Assembly (NCBI GenBank): GCA_007026445.1
Contig: VDMD01000003.1
Span: 2,108,001 to 2,172,000 of the forward strand
Direction of reading: 5' to 3'
DNA from: Schizophyllum amplum
Lineage: Eukaryota; Basidiomycota; Agaricomycetes; Agaricales; Schizophyllaceae
Length of the DNA: 64,000 bases
Below are positions 36,200 through 48,070 of the stretch, piece by piece (the stretch's first letter is position 1; each line of letters opens with the position of its first letter). Below the pieces are notes generated by a model. That model ran no database searches and had not been told where the DNA came from. It worked only from the letters and a program-made list of their open reading frames with translations. The position numbers and the translations under genes were made by a program.

Positions 36200-36757
36200 G
36201 ACCATCGGGGGCTCGTACACTCGTCCAGACCTGATCGGCGTGCACACACTACCCTTTCGCTTTCGGTGGCTTTAACGATGTTCGTCGCCGTACCATAGTC
36301 GCATCCATCACCAGAGGTCGACGCCCGTCGCAAGAGGGAGGTCGAAGCATGTCGCTCGGTAGGGTTGGACTGTCGGGTGTCGACCTCTGTCATTGTCTCG
36401 TCGCGCTCGTGGATGTGATTGCCGGGCATCGCCGCCGGGCATCATGTACTGCTCTTGGGCGTTGGCTTGTTGCAAATATTTCGGTGAGTGATGGTCCCGT
36501 CTTTGTATCTGCGCTGACATTCACGATCGAAGATAGCTTTTCACGTGAGACCGTCCGCCGACATCGTCGAGGTTGCAGGCGCAGCTACGTCCTTGGCGTG
36601 AATTTATATGTATGTGCTCACTTCGTACGTCTCGTTGATCATCCTCCCTGCCGAGTACAGTCATCTCCGTTGTGTATACATACATGAAAAATCAATATGA
36701 TCCCACGTTCAAATCAAACAGTTCACGCCTCGATGTCCCTCCTATCCCTACGCGCTC
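36200..36757 (-). repeat. NLR 3' flank homology block, copy C
   Basis: Minus-strand counterpart of the blocks downstream of genes A and B (AACGAGACGTACG, ACATACATATAAATT, CGTCGGGTGTCGCC-type segments). Confidence 0.55.
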
Positions 36758-36803
36758 CTACGCCGATCCGCCCACTACACTCTTGTCACCGCCTGCACAA
36801 TAT

Positions 36804-39800
36804 TCAGCAAGGAGCACAGTTGGCGTGAACGAGCGTACCTTCGTATCTCTGCCCGCCGGTGTCGGCTGTCTTGTCTTCCGCTAGGAGGCCTCCTTCCGCC
36901 GTCATTGCGGCCTGCGTGTCGGCTACCGACGCTTCAGCTCCCGACGCTTCAGCTCCCTCTTCCATGGCCGCCTCTGCTCCCTCGCCCGTCGTCTGTGCAT
37001 GGTCCTCGTCCACCGCCATCTCAACTCCGACCTCGGTCGTCCCTTCGGCTCCCTCGTCCGTCACCGCCGACCCAGCTGCCCCATGCGCTATCACCTCGAC
37101 CTGAGCATCTGCCACCGTTGCTGCGGCACCCGCGTCACTCCCTGTCGCTCCAGCATCCAGGAGCATCTGTCGGATGCGCTCGGCTCTATCAGGATAGACA
37201 GCTGCATCTTTCCATGTACCGACGCGGTCCAGCGGCGTCAGGCCTCTGGCATTGCGAGCGTGAAGATCTAAGCCTGCACTGATGAGCATCCGGACATTGT
37301 TCTCCTGGCCACCGCATACCGCGCATTGCAGGGCGTCGTCGTCGTCGTTATCGCGAGCGTGGATGTCCGCCCCTCGAGCGATGAGCAGAGACAGGAGATC
37401 AAGGTTGTCGGTGTACTCCGCTGCGAGGAGAAGCGGAGTGGAGGCATGATTGGTACGAGCATCGATGACTGCACCGTGGTCGAGCAGCATACAGACGACA
37501 TCTACATGCCCTTCCCTGGCAGCAACGTGTAGTGACTCGCGGCCGCTATTGCTGCGAGCGCGAACGTCAGCATGCCGTTCGACGAGGAAGCGGACTAGCT
37601 CGAGGTGACCGTTATCGACCGCAACGTGCAGGGGAGTCCAGCCGCCGTCCGTTGAGCGGGAGTTCACATCCGCTCCCGCTTCAACAAGGAGATGGGTGAT
37701 CTCTATGTGTCCTGTTCCGCAAGCAACGTGGAGTGGCTCTCTGCCGCCACTGCTGCGAGCATGAACATCGGCATGCTGTTTGACGAGGAAGTGGACTATT
37801 TCGAGATGGCCGTTTTGCGCCGCAACGTGAAGGGGGGCCCAGCCGCCGTCAGTTAAGCGGCAATTGACGTCCGCGCCCGCTTCGACGAGAAGATGGGCGA
37901 TCTCTTTGTGTCCTTCCTGGCAAGCGATGTAAAGTGGCTCCCTACCGTTATCCTTGCGGGCGTGAACGTCGGCGTGCCGGTCGATGAGGAAGCGGACGAG
38001 GTCGAGGTGACCCTTAGCTGCCGCAACGTGAAGGGGGGCCCAGCCGCCGTCAGTCGAGCGGCAGTTGACGTCCGCGCCCGCTTCGACGAGAAGATGGGCG
38101 ATCTCTTTCCGTCCGTACTGGCAAGCGATGTGGAGTGGCTCCCTACCGTTATCCTTGCGGGCGTGAACGTCGGCGTGCCGGTCGATGAGGAAGCGGACGA
38201 GGTCGAGGTGACCCTTAGCTGCCGCAACGTGAAGGGGGGCCCAGCCGCCGTCAGTCGAGCGGCAATTGACGTCCGCGCCCGCTTCGACGAGAAGATGGGC
38301 GATCTCTTTGTGTCCTTCCTGGCAAGCGCTGTGTAGTGGCTCCCTACCGCTATCGCTGCGAGCATGAACTTCGGCGTGCCGGTCGATGAGGAAGCGGACG
38401 AGGTCGAGGTGACCCTCAGCTGCCGCAACGTGAAGGGGGGCCCAGCCGCCGTCAGTTAAGCGGCAATTGACGTCCGCGCCCGCTTCGACGAGAAGATGGG
38501 CGATCTCTTTGTGTCCTTCCTGGCAAGCGATGTGGAGTGGCTCCCTACCGTTATCCTTGTGGGCGTGAACGTCGGCGTGCCGGTCGATGAGGAAGCGGAC
38601 GAGGTCGAGGTGACCCTTAGCTGCCGCAACGTGAAGGGGGGCCCAGCCGCCGTCAGTCGAGCGGCAATTGACGTCCGCGCCCGCTTCGACGAGAAGATGG
38701 GCGATCTCTTTCCGTCCGTACTGGCAAGCGCTGTGTAGTGGCTCCCTACCGCTATCGCTGCGAGCATGAACATCGGCATCTCGTTCGATGAGGAAGCGGA
38801 CGAGGTCGAGGTGACCCTCAGCTGCCGCAACGTGAAGGGGAGTCCAGCCATTGTCACTCAAGCGGCAGTTGACTTCCGCACCCGCTTCGACAAGGAGATG
38901 TGTGATGTCTTTGTGTCCGCGCCTGCAAGCGAGATGGAGAGGCTCCGTGCCATGGCGATCGCAAGCATGAACATTGGCCTGCCTTTTCATGAGGAGGCGG
39001 ACGAGCTCGATGTGATCGTTCTGTATCGCGAAGTGAAGGGGAGTCCGGCCTCTTACATCGCAAGAATCGATATCACTGCCTGCCTCGATAAGAAGATGAG
39101 CGATGTCGACATGGCCATGATGGGCAGCGAAATGGAGGGGTGTGCAGAGGTGTCTGTCGGAGGCATCGTCTTTGCTGATAACAATCATGGCAGGTGTGAT
39201 GTCATTGCCACTGTAAATTGTTGCTGGTGCTCTCAGAGACTGTGTTCGTCCATTGATGTCTGCGCGAAGGCGACGAATGAGCAGTTGCACAAAAGAAACA
39301 TGTCCCATCTGCACCGCGCAGTACAAGGATAGAGTGGCAATAAGCTGCGACCTATCCGAGCTCGCGATGGAAAGTATAATGTCCTGCTTGAGTATGCTGT
39401 CGTACTTTGCCCGGGATGCATAGATAATCCAGGTCCAGCTCATATGATGTGTGTGCCACCCATATCCCAAAGCTCCACCAGCCTTGAGATACGCGAGACA
39501 TGTTCGAGCCATCATTGAGTACACATAATTGGGGTCGACGTAGTATGGCGAAGATGGAGGAAGTTCTATCAGATAATTCTTCACAGAGGCGTGTGCGATG
39601 CGTATAATGCCATCACGCTCGCAGATAAATGTCGACCCAATCAAGGACAGGACATCGATCACGGACGATGGCTGCATGGAGGTGTTGAAGACCGGCATAC
39701 GTTCGGAGTAGTCAAACGATAGCAGCTGCGCGAAGTCGGAGGTCGACAGGGGACGGTGGCTGAAGAGAGACCAGATGAGGAGGCACAAGACGTCTTGGCG

Positions 39801-42417
39801 GTCAGACGAGTCTATCGCCTGCAAGCGCCGTTCATAATCCTCGCCGAGTGTCTTGGGGATATTCTCGAGGCGCTGGAGCACCTTCCGAGGAATTCCAGCA
39901 ACAGCACCAAGTTCTCGAAGCTGTAGCGCAGCCCAGCGGAAACTGCGATTATATCAACAAAAATCGATGGATAATCCAAATCTGAATGCTCACTTGCCGT
40001 CTGCAGTCATTCGAATCACCTGTTTGATACGGTCCTTGATGTCTTGATTTGTCTTGATGTCCAAGGCACCACCCGAGTGAAGGAACTGCTCGAGCACCAC
40101 CATGATGTCCTCGTTTATGAGATCTTCTCTCATAGGAATCTCCGTGTCAGAAAGACCCTGGAGATCCGCTTGGAACAGCACCTCGTGACGGCTCGAAAGC
40201 AGGAGAGAGACGTTGGTATGAGTCCGCAGGTGGGCAAGGAAAGAAATGATTCTGTCGTCGTCTGCCTCGTCTAGCGCATCGACAATAATGAGGACATGTA
40301 TCGCTGTAGATTCAAGCATAGCATCCAGATGATGTCGCATCATTTCCAGCGACAGCTGGGAATCCCCAACGGATGCGCCCGTGCGGAGCTTGAGAAGGTT
40401 GGTCGCACACTCGCCTCGACTGTACGCGAGCTGACAGAGAAATGACGACAGTAGTGCGCGCAGATTGCGCGGCTGGGACCCATTTGTCGTGTCAAAGAGG
40501 TGCGTGATGGTAAGAGCCGTCGTGGCAGAGCATGCAGCGCGTACTTGGAGATCCCGAATGACGGCCGCTCTGGACAGGAGTAAGTGACGTTCACGGTCCC
40601 AGATAGAATAGGAGCATACATCATGGTACTCTTCCCGCACCCAGCTAAGTCAGTCAGTGTCAACGAATTGTGTCGACAAGGTCAAATCACACCTTTCCCG
40701 TGCAGCCAGAGACATTTCCTTTCTCCCCGCTTGAAGGCGGAGTACTCGTCGCCATCGAGAAACCAGGAACCAGTAGACTCCGCCCGGTCGTCGAGGAGCG
40801 AGTTCATCTTGACGGACGAGTCCGAATATTGCAGCCACTGCAATATCTTCTCGATGTTGGCGGTGTCTGCAAATTCGACTCATCAGCAACAAAACAATAC
40901 CGCTGACTGTGAGTGCACAACGAACTTCTGTCCATATTCATATCGTTGATTTGTCGAAGGAGCGTGCGCTGAATATTCTCGAGAACGCCACGGTTGACGC
41001 TTGTCTGGCCTTGCGTCGCATCCGTGTTCTGGCGAACCATGTCTGAAAAACACATCAGGGTGACTTATGGGTGAGGAATATACGGTCGTACCATGGACTT
41101 CTTGCGCAATCTTCGTGATCTCAGCGAGGGATTTGCGCGTCAGCTCGTGCTCGTGCTGATGCGCTAAAGGAAGAAAGGAATGGTTAGACAAATGCGGAAA
41201 GTCCAAGGATGAAACGACTCACAGGCATCACCCTCGATGAGGATCGCCATGGTCTCCTTCGCCGTATAGAGCGTCACCGCCGAAATCGTTTGATGCTGAT
41301 TCGTCGCGAGGCGTCCTAAGTCATCTAGCGCTGACGAGACCTGCTTCGATCCGGCCAGTTTTTTCAGCCAAAGAACTAGAGACTCGTCAGTAAACATGCG
41401 ACATGCGCTGGTAGCACGCACCAAGCCGCCCGTCGTTCTGCACCTTCTGGATCACGCCGAATACGACCAGGATTTGCGCGAGCAACTTCACAGACGCCTC
41501 CCTCAGAGCCTCGTCATGCAGCAAATCCCGCGCGGCGGCAGGCTTCAGAATGCGCAGATGGTGCTCGATGGTGTCAAAGGCGCCCACAATGGAGTCTAGC
41601 TCCTCGCTGACCTTGACCGCCGCCTGTATGAACGTCAGCGGCAATTTCCGCATACGAACGCCTGACGCACCTTGACGAGTTCACCAATTGCAGTGAAGAG
41701 CACTTTCGAAGGCGCGAAGACCTGAGGACGCAGATCAGCGACGTCGCTTGAGCAATCGCCGAGTAAAGTCTCACTCACCAGACCCACACCTTCCCCAGCG
41801 ATGGCACAGAGGGGGCCACACGCACCAGCGACCGGTGCGAGCGCGGTTCGGAGGCGCTGAGGCCCGTCGGCGCGGAATTGCGCAAACGTCTTCTCCTGTT
41901 CGTCGAGATAATGAAGGATCGCGCTTTCCGACACGAAGCGCGTGCTGTCCTGGGCGAACATGTCAATACCCGTCTCGCTCTTGTATCGCTCGATCGCTTC
42001 CTCCCACAGCGCGGCCAGCGGGTCCGCAGGCGCTGGCCTCGGCGGCGGTGCCGGGGGAGGGATTGCCGGGACGGTCGATTGGGAGTCGGCGGCCGGCGTC
42101 GTTGACAATTCAGCTGACGAAGCAGGCGCGGACACCGAAGGGGGTGAGAGCGTCAGAGAGAGCGATGAGGATGATGGTTCTTGAGACGCGAGGATCGACT
42201 GAGATTCGGCCGCCGTGTTTGTTGATGATGTAGTCGATGAAGCAGGCTGGGTGGCCAAAGGGGTGGAAAGCGGTAGCGAGATCGATGAGGACGAGGGCGT
42301 CGTAGACCCCTCTCGAGACGGGCTCCTCGAGCGACTAAAGATGCCGGAGCTGCGTGGGTGGAGCAGCCCCTGCACCCATCGAGGGCGGCTGGATGACGGA
42401 GAAGAAGAGTTCGACAT
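36804..42417 (-). CDS. Goodbye-NACHT-ankyrin STAND/NLR-like protein with expanded ankyrin array (gene C)
   Basis: Ten exons on the minus strand: 42417-41779, 41721-41671, 41623-41422, 41375-41223, 41163-41092, 41042-40926, 40866-40693, 40644-40620, 40569-39994 and 39942-36804, giving about 1,715 residues. Exons 1-9 have exactly the same lengths as in gene B. Domains run leader, Goodbye-type domain, NACHT with GKAGCGKST split by an intron and Walker-B-like VLIIVDALDE, then about 20 ankyrin repeats and an acidic tail. A 201-bp cassette is repeated about seven times inside the array. A GAAG|GTACGC...GTGCAG intron at 36838-36793 could splice the tail to an alternative stop at 36,758. A second in-frame ATG lies at 42,423. 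Role as for gene B; expansion of the array could alter ligand recognition (inference). Confidence 0.9.
37640..38870 (-). repeat. 201-bp tandem ankyrin cassettes within gene C
   Basis: The landmark AGCCGCCGTC (or its variants) occurs at 37640, 37841, 38042, 38243, 38444, 38645 and 38846, exactly 201 bp apart. Each cassette encodes two ankyrin repeats (67 residues). The central cassettes differ at only a few positions, such as HARK/HAHK/HARS and CQEGHKE/CQYGRKE alternations, while the outer ones are more diverged. Confidence 0.92.
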
Positions 42418-42515
42418 GGTCATCGTCGGCAGCGTCCACCACGAAATCGAGGTCGACGTCGTGGTCAGAGGGGAAGACAAGTATGGCGGAGCGCCAGCAT
42501 GCCGCGCGTCAGCTG

Positions 42516-42533
42516 CGAGGCTGCCGCACTGCC
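42516..42533 (-). promoter_or_regulatory. conserved NLR-family leader motif, copy C
   Basis: Minus-strand GGCAGTGCGGCAGCCTCG, 98 bp before the ATG of gene C. A CACGTG box lies further upstream at 42,598-42,603. Confidence 0.55.
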
Positions 42534-42599
42534 GTCGGCGACTTCACAGCTCCGCTGGGATTCTGGAGTTCATTGAGAGGCTTCTACGAGGACTCACCA

Positions 42600-43160
42600 C
42601 GTGCCAGATGAATACCGAATCGCGCTGCTATTGAGGGAAGCAACCAGCACTGTGGCAGGTTTAGCGCTGGCAGTGTAAGGGACGCAGTCGCGAACATCAA
42701 AGGCATTGCAGAAGCGGTTTGCGAGATCTACAATGGTTTCTTTTAGTTTCGGCAATTCGTCATCCCCGAAGAGTCGGCGATGAGGGGCACTCACCAGTTG
42801 TAAAATGTGCTCGCTGATCGCCGGGGGTGTCGCGTCCTCTTCACAACGCGCGCCGACGTTGAGGACGTGTAGCTGAGCTCTACCGCATGTGCCGAGGTAA
42901 TCTATGCCAGATGGCACCGGCGACACGCGTCCGTGATCGCGTTGACGAGTTCGAGGGCATTGAAATGCTTGCGCGCCTGCCTTCGATAAAAACCTGGCAA
43001 GTCGGATATTCAGTCAAAAGACTCAGCTCCGAGCGCGTTAGCAAACACGCGTTAGTGAACATCGTCGAGTGTGCGGGAGGCGTACGAGTTCAGCCAGAAA
43101 ATCGTGAAAAGGAAGATGCTGACGAAGGAAGCAACTCGAAACTTGACACCACCTGGTAGA
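42600..43160 (-). other. conserved unidentified exon-like block upstream of NLR C
   Basis: Counterpart of 13,331-13,930. It carries IDYLGTCGRAQLHVLNVGAR, then CEEDATPPAISEHILQL, and the downstream LVASLNSSAI motif in the same order. The middle region differs from the B arm in length. Probably exons of an unidentified small gene; joins are not resolved. Confidence 0.35.
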
Positions 43161-44889
43161 TGAGATCAAGGAGAAGGCGTCGTATAAGGCTTGCGCGCCG
43201 AGAAAAGCAAGACGTACATAGATGTTGATTCTTGCTTCTGTAGTATTTCGCGGTCAGGCTTGGCGCGGGTATGACGCGCCGGGTATTTACGCATGGGGGC
43301 AGGACGCATTAAGAAGGCATGTATGCGTGTACAATGTACGTATATGCACGCCAAAACTGGATATATGCGCGCTGTACTGCAGGGAAAGTCAGCATTGATA
43401 CGCTATCGGAGGCAGGTACGCACATAAGGACCCTTGTCCTTCTCCATATACCCTCGTCCTAGCGTATGAACGCACCCGCAGGTAAATGTGATAGGCTAAA
43501 CATGATGAGCACGCACACTGTAGAAGACAGCCAGCTCGCCGCGCGAGTCGCCCCGCGTCCGCAGTCCGGTATACCGAGCAGGTAGCTGAAGCATTCTCGG
43601 ACGCCGTTGAAGAATATCGGATCGTGCTCCCGCGCTTGCAGTACGGGGCTTGCGCCTAACCATGAGCGAGTTGCGATGTCAAGCCATCATCCGAGGGTCA
43701 TAAGGCTCCGTAAATGGGGCCATGCATGCAAGCAGGACCTTCTCGGAAGCTGGGATAATCGTCGAGCGGGAAGGGCAGAACGAGTGCAGAGTACGCACCT
43801 TGGGGGATCAGATTTCGGCTCGAATTCGCTCCGCTGAGGGGCGTTCCAGAGCGCACATGGCTGTTGAATCTTACCAGAGCTTTCGTACCGATGAGTGAGT
43901 GTGACGAACGGAATCATAGGGGACAGAGCGAGAGGATTTCCGTCGTCCGAGATGTGCCCGTACGCGAGCCGGGTTTCCGGCCGGGTGATTACGAGCCTCA
44001 CAGCAATAACATTGCAGTAATTTGACGCCGGTCGTCTTCTGAATGTCGGCTGTCGTTGCTCTCTATGAGGAAATGAGCGCTGAATCGTGATCATGGCGGT
44101 CAAGAACAAGAGTCATCCCATTGTTCTCCCTTTTCGGACAGACCGGTGATCGGCCCGCTCTTTTCGCCCTTCTTCCTCTTGTCTTCCGCCACCATGTTCA
44201 CTGCGTACTATGGCCACACTCTGACTGGAAATCCAGTCCTCTGCTATCGACAAGTGGGGACTCCAGGAGGGTCAAGCACCAAGCATGCGAAAGAACTCGG
44301 GGGCGAAGGGCAGCGGTTGAATCTACGAACAACTGCAATCCACTCAACGTCATTCTCCGCCAGTATCCAGTATCGCTCCTGCAGATGGTATGAAGGGCGC
44401 TCTTGAGGACGATCCCACCGGCAATCAACGCAACGCAAGCCCCAGCCCATCCCTCGCTTTCACATCGGCATCCCCGACCACACGGCCTCTCCGCATCTCA
44501 TACAGCGCCTGGTTCGCACTACCCCGTCTTGCTCCAGCTGCGCAGCCTAATATGTACATTGCACCTACGATGGTTCATGTCCCCGCGTCTTAGTGCTTCA
44601 GCGCGCCATCTCCCTGTCGGCGAACCTCAAACGCAGGTGCGTTAACTCGGCCTTCTTCGCCGCTCCTGGAAGTGACCCATATTGCAGGCTGCGCCCGGTG
44701 GTTAGTCAGGAGGCAGTATGAGGAGGAAGGTATGCGCGACTCGGGAGCAGTCTCTTGAGGAACGCGCTCGTGCACGACTACAGCCGCAGTGACGATCAGC
44801 TCATAGCGACACCCCGAGCTCGCAACACGCGCCTCCTTCTCACTCGAACCTGAAGAGTACATCGGCTTCACCTCACCGGCCTCCCGGAC
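43161..44889. other. near-identical inter-arm block, right copy
   Basis: Reverse-complement counterpart of 11.6-13.33 kb. The two copies differ by few substitutions and a small indel near 44,330 (about 12,150 in the left arm), where a GGTGTGTGTAGCTGG stretch is missing in this arm. No gene is recognised. Confidence 0.35.
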
Positions 44890-45900
44890 GGCCTCAAGTC
44901 ATCGTGCTGCGTGCACTTTGCCTCCGTGTATGCGCTCCCCTGAGCCCCTCATCGAGAAGATGCTCGATACCGCCTCGCCTATGGCTCAGTACTGCGTGCT
45001 GCCCATCAAGTGAAGTCACCACCTGCTCATCGTACTTGCCGGTAGGTGCCCGGCTCGACGCTCTCGCCCAGCCATTTTCGTCTGACATCTCCGTCTCCAG
45101 TTTTGCCCTCTTATCTGGCTGCGGAAGCTGGAGTTGTGGACGATCGGGAGGGGATGAAGGGGTATCACAACCGGACGTATGACCGAGCTCACGGCTCGCC
45201 CAAGGTGCGTCTCGTCGCCCTTCTTCTCTGATGATATCTGACCGTTCTGTAGACCCTCGAGTATCATCCCCGCCATCACCTTCTCATAACTCGCATCTGC
45301 ATTCTGCTGGCTATGTCGCCTTCGCAAGTGCCAAGACCATCCCGCGTGTACCAAAATTATCCCGCCTTCAAGAGCCCGCACCCCGAACAACATCATTTCC
45401 AGCCTCGCCCGGCGCCTCCACTGCCGCGCTCTTACCTCTCGAATATGAATCAAGTTCTCCTCCAACACCACGCGAACGCGCAATCCTCCTCGACCCCTCT
45501 AGCCTTGGCGGCGTCACCGTGAACACGACCACCGTCGTCGAGGTCACGTGCACATTACGCCTCGGGAAACGTCAAGTTCATCACTCAACTCAAGCGGCGG
45601 ACCAGTGTCTCGGTCTGCTCCGCATATCTCTGGCTATGTTATTCTGCACGTCCACTCCTCGACGGCCATTTCCCTCATCGCTCTCGATTCTACTCTCACT
45701 CGACAGCAGTCGCCTCGACACTTCGAGGCCACGCATCTTGATGTCTCTTCATTGTCCGATGACGGTCATCCACGAGCGGAAAGGAGTTGGCGGACCGCGT
45801 ATCCCGGCGTCTGTGCTCAGTCGCGTCCGCATCCGTACATCTGGCCCGATGGCTGCGCGTGTGTACTGGCAATCGTGCTGGCGGGAGGCGCCCAGGCTGC
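44890..45900 (+). repeat. dispersed repeat Y, copy 5
   Basis: Mirror of Y copy 4. The GTGCGTCTCGTCGCCC landmark starts at 45,205, with an exon-like block before it (about 45,101-45,204) and a GTAGGTG donor near 45,040. Confidence 0.55.
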
Positions 45901-46956
45901 CGTGCTGGCCGTCGCGCATCCGGGCTGGCATCAAACTTGCGATCTGGCGGTCATGCATGCGATTCGGCGGTCGCGCCTCATTCACATGAGACCGTCGATG
46001 CTAGCTCTCCCGCGAGGCGGAATACGACCATCGGCCTTATTCAGCATGCCGTTGTCGGAGGACCGGAGCTCATCCTCTCGACCGTTCCGAATACCGCGGG
46101 TTATGTTCTTCAGTATCCACTCTGCGACGCTATGCCCTTTGTCCTCTTCCGCCCCAATGATCCCGTACTCTTCCCCGCCATCTCCTTCGTCGCTTTCGAA
46201 TTCACTTGCCTCGACCTCACGCATCTCGACATCGTCGCTCGAAAATTGGTCCTCATGTCTCCGCACTCGCGAGCGCGCCTCCGAGACTAACGAATGCGGC
46301 GAAGGGTGTTGGGCTCGCCGGTCGCGACGGGTGTCGGATCTGGCGAGGGCGAAGCTGCGCCGTCGCGTCTGACTGCGTGACTGGGGACGCGACTACGTTT
46401 GGCACGCTTTGCTGGCTCGTCGTGCGGCTGGGTCGTTGTGCGGGCCTCGGCAATGGTGGTTGTCGGGCGATTCACTTGCTCGATCTGGGCCTTCATGAAC
46501 ACTGCAGACGGGGAGACCCGGGCGAGTCACTCACAGACGCGTAGGACGCAGGACGTGTCGGGAGTTCAGCTGTACTGTTGTCGAAGGACCATCATTCGCA
46601 TACTATCGGGGTCGAGAGATTCCAGCTTCGTGGCGGGTTTGTTGTCGGACATTGCTAGGGGTCCAGGTCTCGCCCGTCTGCTTTCCCAGCAGGGATCAAC
46701 CATCCACCACGCTCAGGTGTTAACCCGCGAAGGCGAGCTGTTGCCTGCTCTCCTCTTCATACGAGACCCTTGTGAGTATATTGTGTTTGTTAATGCAGAT
46801 ATATTCAGTCTTCGCTGCTCTACTCGATATTCGAGTCGAATATACTAGCGTCCAACGTGGCGCCGGGCGATAATGCGGCCACATCCTTGCGGTGTTTCAA
46901 GGCATCAAGGATCGGAGGTCCGGTGCGAGTATGGGCGCGTGTCCGAGTTTTTTCAG
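45901..46956. other. no supported gene between Y copy 5 and the foldback element
   Basis: Several frames are open, including 45,787-46,290 (+) and an acidic one at 46,266-45,982 (-). The stretch around 46,020-46,260 resembles 53,290-53,480 and 25,800-25,930, i.e. outlying parts of repeat Y. No domain is recognised. Confidence 0.35.
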
Positions 46957-46964
46957 AGCGATTA
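46957..46964 (+). repeat. left 8-bp target-site duplication
   Basis: AGCGATTA directly abuts the left inverted repeat and is repeated exactly at 49186-49193 on the far side of the element. Confidence 0.88.
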
Positions 46965-47645
46965 CACCTGTGCAGCACGACTCCTGAAGCTAAGTAGCTC
47001 GGTATACTGGGGTGGGTTGTCGGAGCTAGCTAGCTACCCAATCGCACCTGTCCTCAGTCCCAGCCAAAGCCCTAGGTCCTAGCCAGTTCTCGCGGGCTTG
47101 CAGCAACGCGTCTGGCGTCCCGGCCTATATACCAGTGTCCCGGCCCTAGTCCTAGGGTCCTGGCCGAGTCTTGGGCACGGGATACGACGGAGGAAGATGA
47201 AGACGCTGAGTCCCACCATCCCGCCTTGTCCCCGCGCCTGTCCCGGCGTCCCGGCGTCCCAGCTTGCGGTGACGATGACGTCGCAAGTCGAACATGCACG
47301 TGACCGCCGCGCGTCGCGTACGCCGCCGCGTCGGCGTCGACGTCGGCGACGCGCTCAACCACGAGCTCACGCTGCTGCAGTATAAGCATGTATATACATA
47401 CTATATAATGCTTGATGTGCTCATTATCCTTCAAAGGGTACCAGCAACTCAGTATATCATGTTCAGCTCATCGAGAATATAGAGGTATAGCGCAGCGTTA
47501 TCCTTATAGTCTTCTGCAAATGGCATCGTAGCGCGATTCTATCCTGCTGACGGACTGTCTGCAAGAGCCGCGGGGACGAAGCGCGCGTTGGCTTGCGCTG
47601 AGTGCACGAGGGATTGAGCTACAATGGGCAGGTGACGGCGCATCA

Positions 47646-47672
47646 TTGATGCGCTTGATGCGCTTGATGCGC
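47646..47672 (+). repeat. 9-bp tandem repeat TTGATGCGC x3
   Basis: Three consecutive TTGATGCGC units inside the foldback element interior. Confidence 0.8.
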
Positions 47673-47799
47673 TCGCCTGCGCGCCCTCTGAAAGACGTTC
47701 ACGGCGTCCTGCACTACGCCCTCTCCACGGCAAGGCTCGGAAACTCAGGATAGATATTCCAACATGTATACATACATGTTTCGACCTCGACTGTATCTC

Positions 47800-48070
47800 C
47801 TCTCGTGCGCTAATCCACTGGCCGCGTTGCCGGTCTGCCTTCGCCGTTGCTCTCGGCAACGTCTGTAGGTCGAGCAAATGCAAAGCAGGGTGTCGGACCT
47901 GGCGGAATAGATGGGGTGACACTCATTATTGAGGCTCGTGAGCTGAAATCCGGTCTGAGGCACTTCCGAAAGTCAGATTCGACAACTTGTACGCCGTTGG
48001 GCAACCACTGAATTGAGTTGTACTTACCAGCTTGTCCTGTGCTTTGTGGTGTCACCCTCTCTTAGGGCAC
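47800..48070 (-). other. possible spliced ORF in the foldback interior
   Basis: On the minus strand a strong donor (GTAAGTACAAC, near 48,025), a TCTGAC branch-like site and a CCTCAG acceptor (near 47,959) could remove a roughly 70-bp intron. The following frame reads SSRASIMSVTPSIPPGPTP and ends at about 47,810. This could be a captured host gene fragment. No domain is recognised. Confidence 0.25.

Larger units (their letters stand above)
30300..45900 (-). repeat. right arm of the large inverted segmental duplication
   Basis: Reverse-complement counterpart of about 10.6-26.0 kb. Inner boundary near GAGCGGGAAGGAGCG-like sequence (30,380-30,420 paired with 25,905-25,930), outer boundary near 45.87 kb. 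See the left-arm entry for paired landmarks. Confidence 0.8.

Noticed and set aside
37893..39332. Several long frames antisense to gene C (147, 80 and 188 codons)
   Set aside because: They are mirror images of the ankyrin cassettes and arise from the 201-bp periodicity and GC-rich codons; the sense strand has a full domain structure.
10590..45900. The inverted duplication as a simple assembly artefact
   Set aside because: NLR C-terminal halves, intron 9 and ankyrin number differ strongly between arms and both copies have intact but distinct coding sequences; an artefact would give uniform identity. Long reads would still be needed to settle it.
46965..47025. A genuine 5S rRNA gene
   Set aside because: Only a short part resembles the internal control region; the expected flanking stems and full length are absent, and both ends of a transposon carry it.
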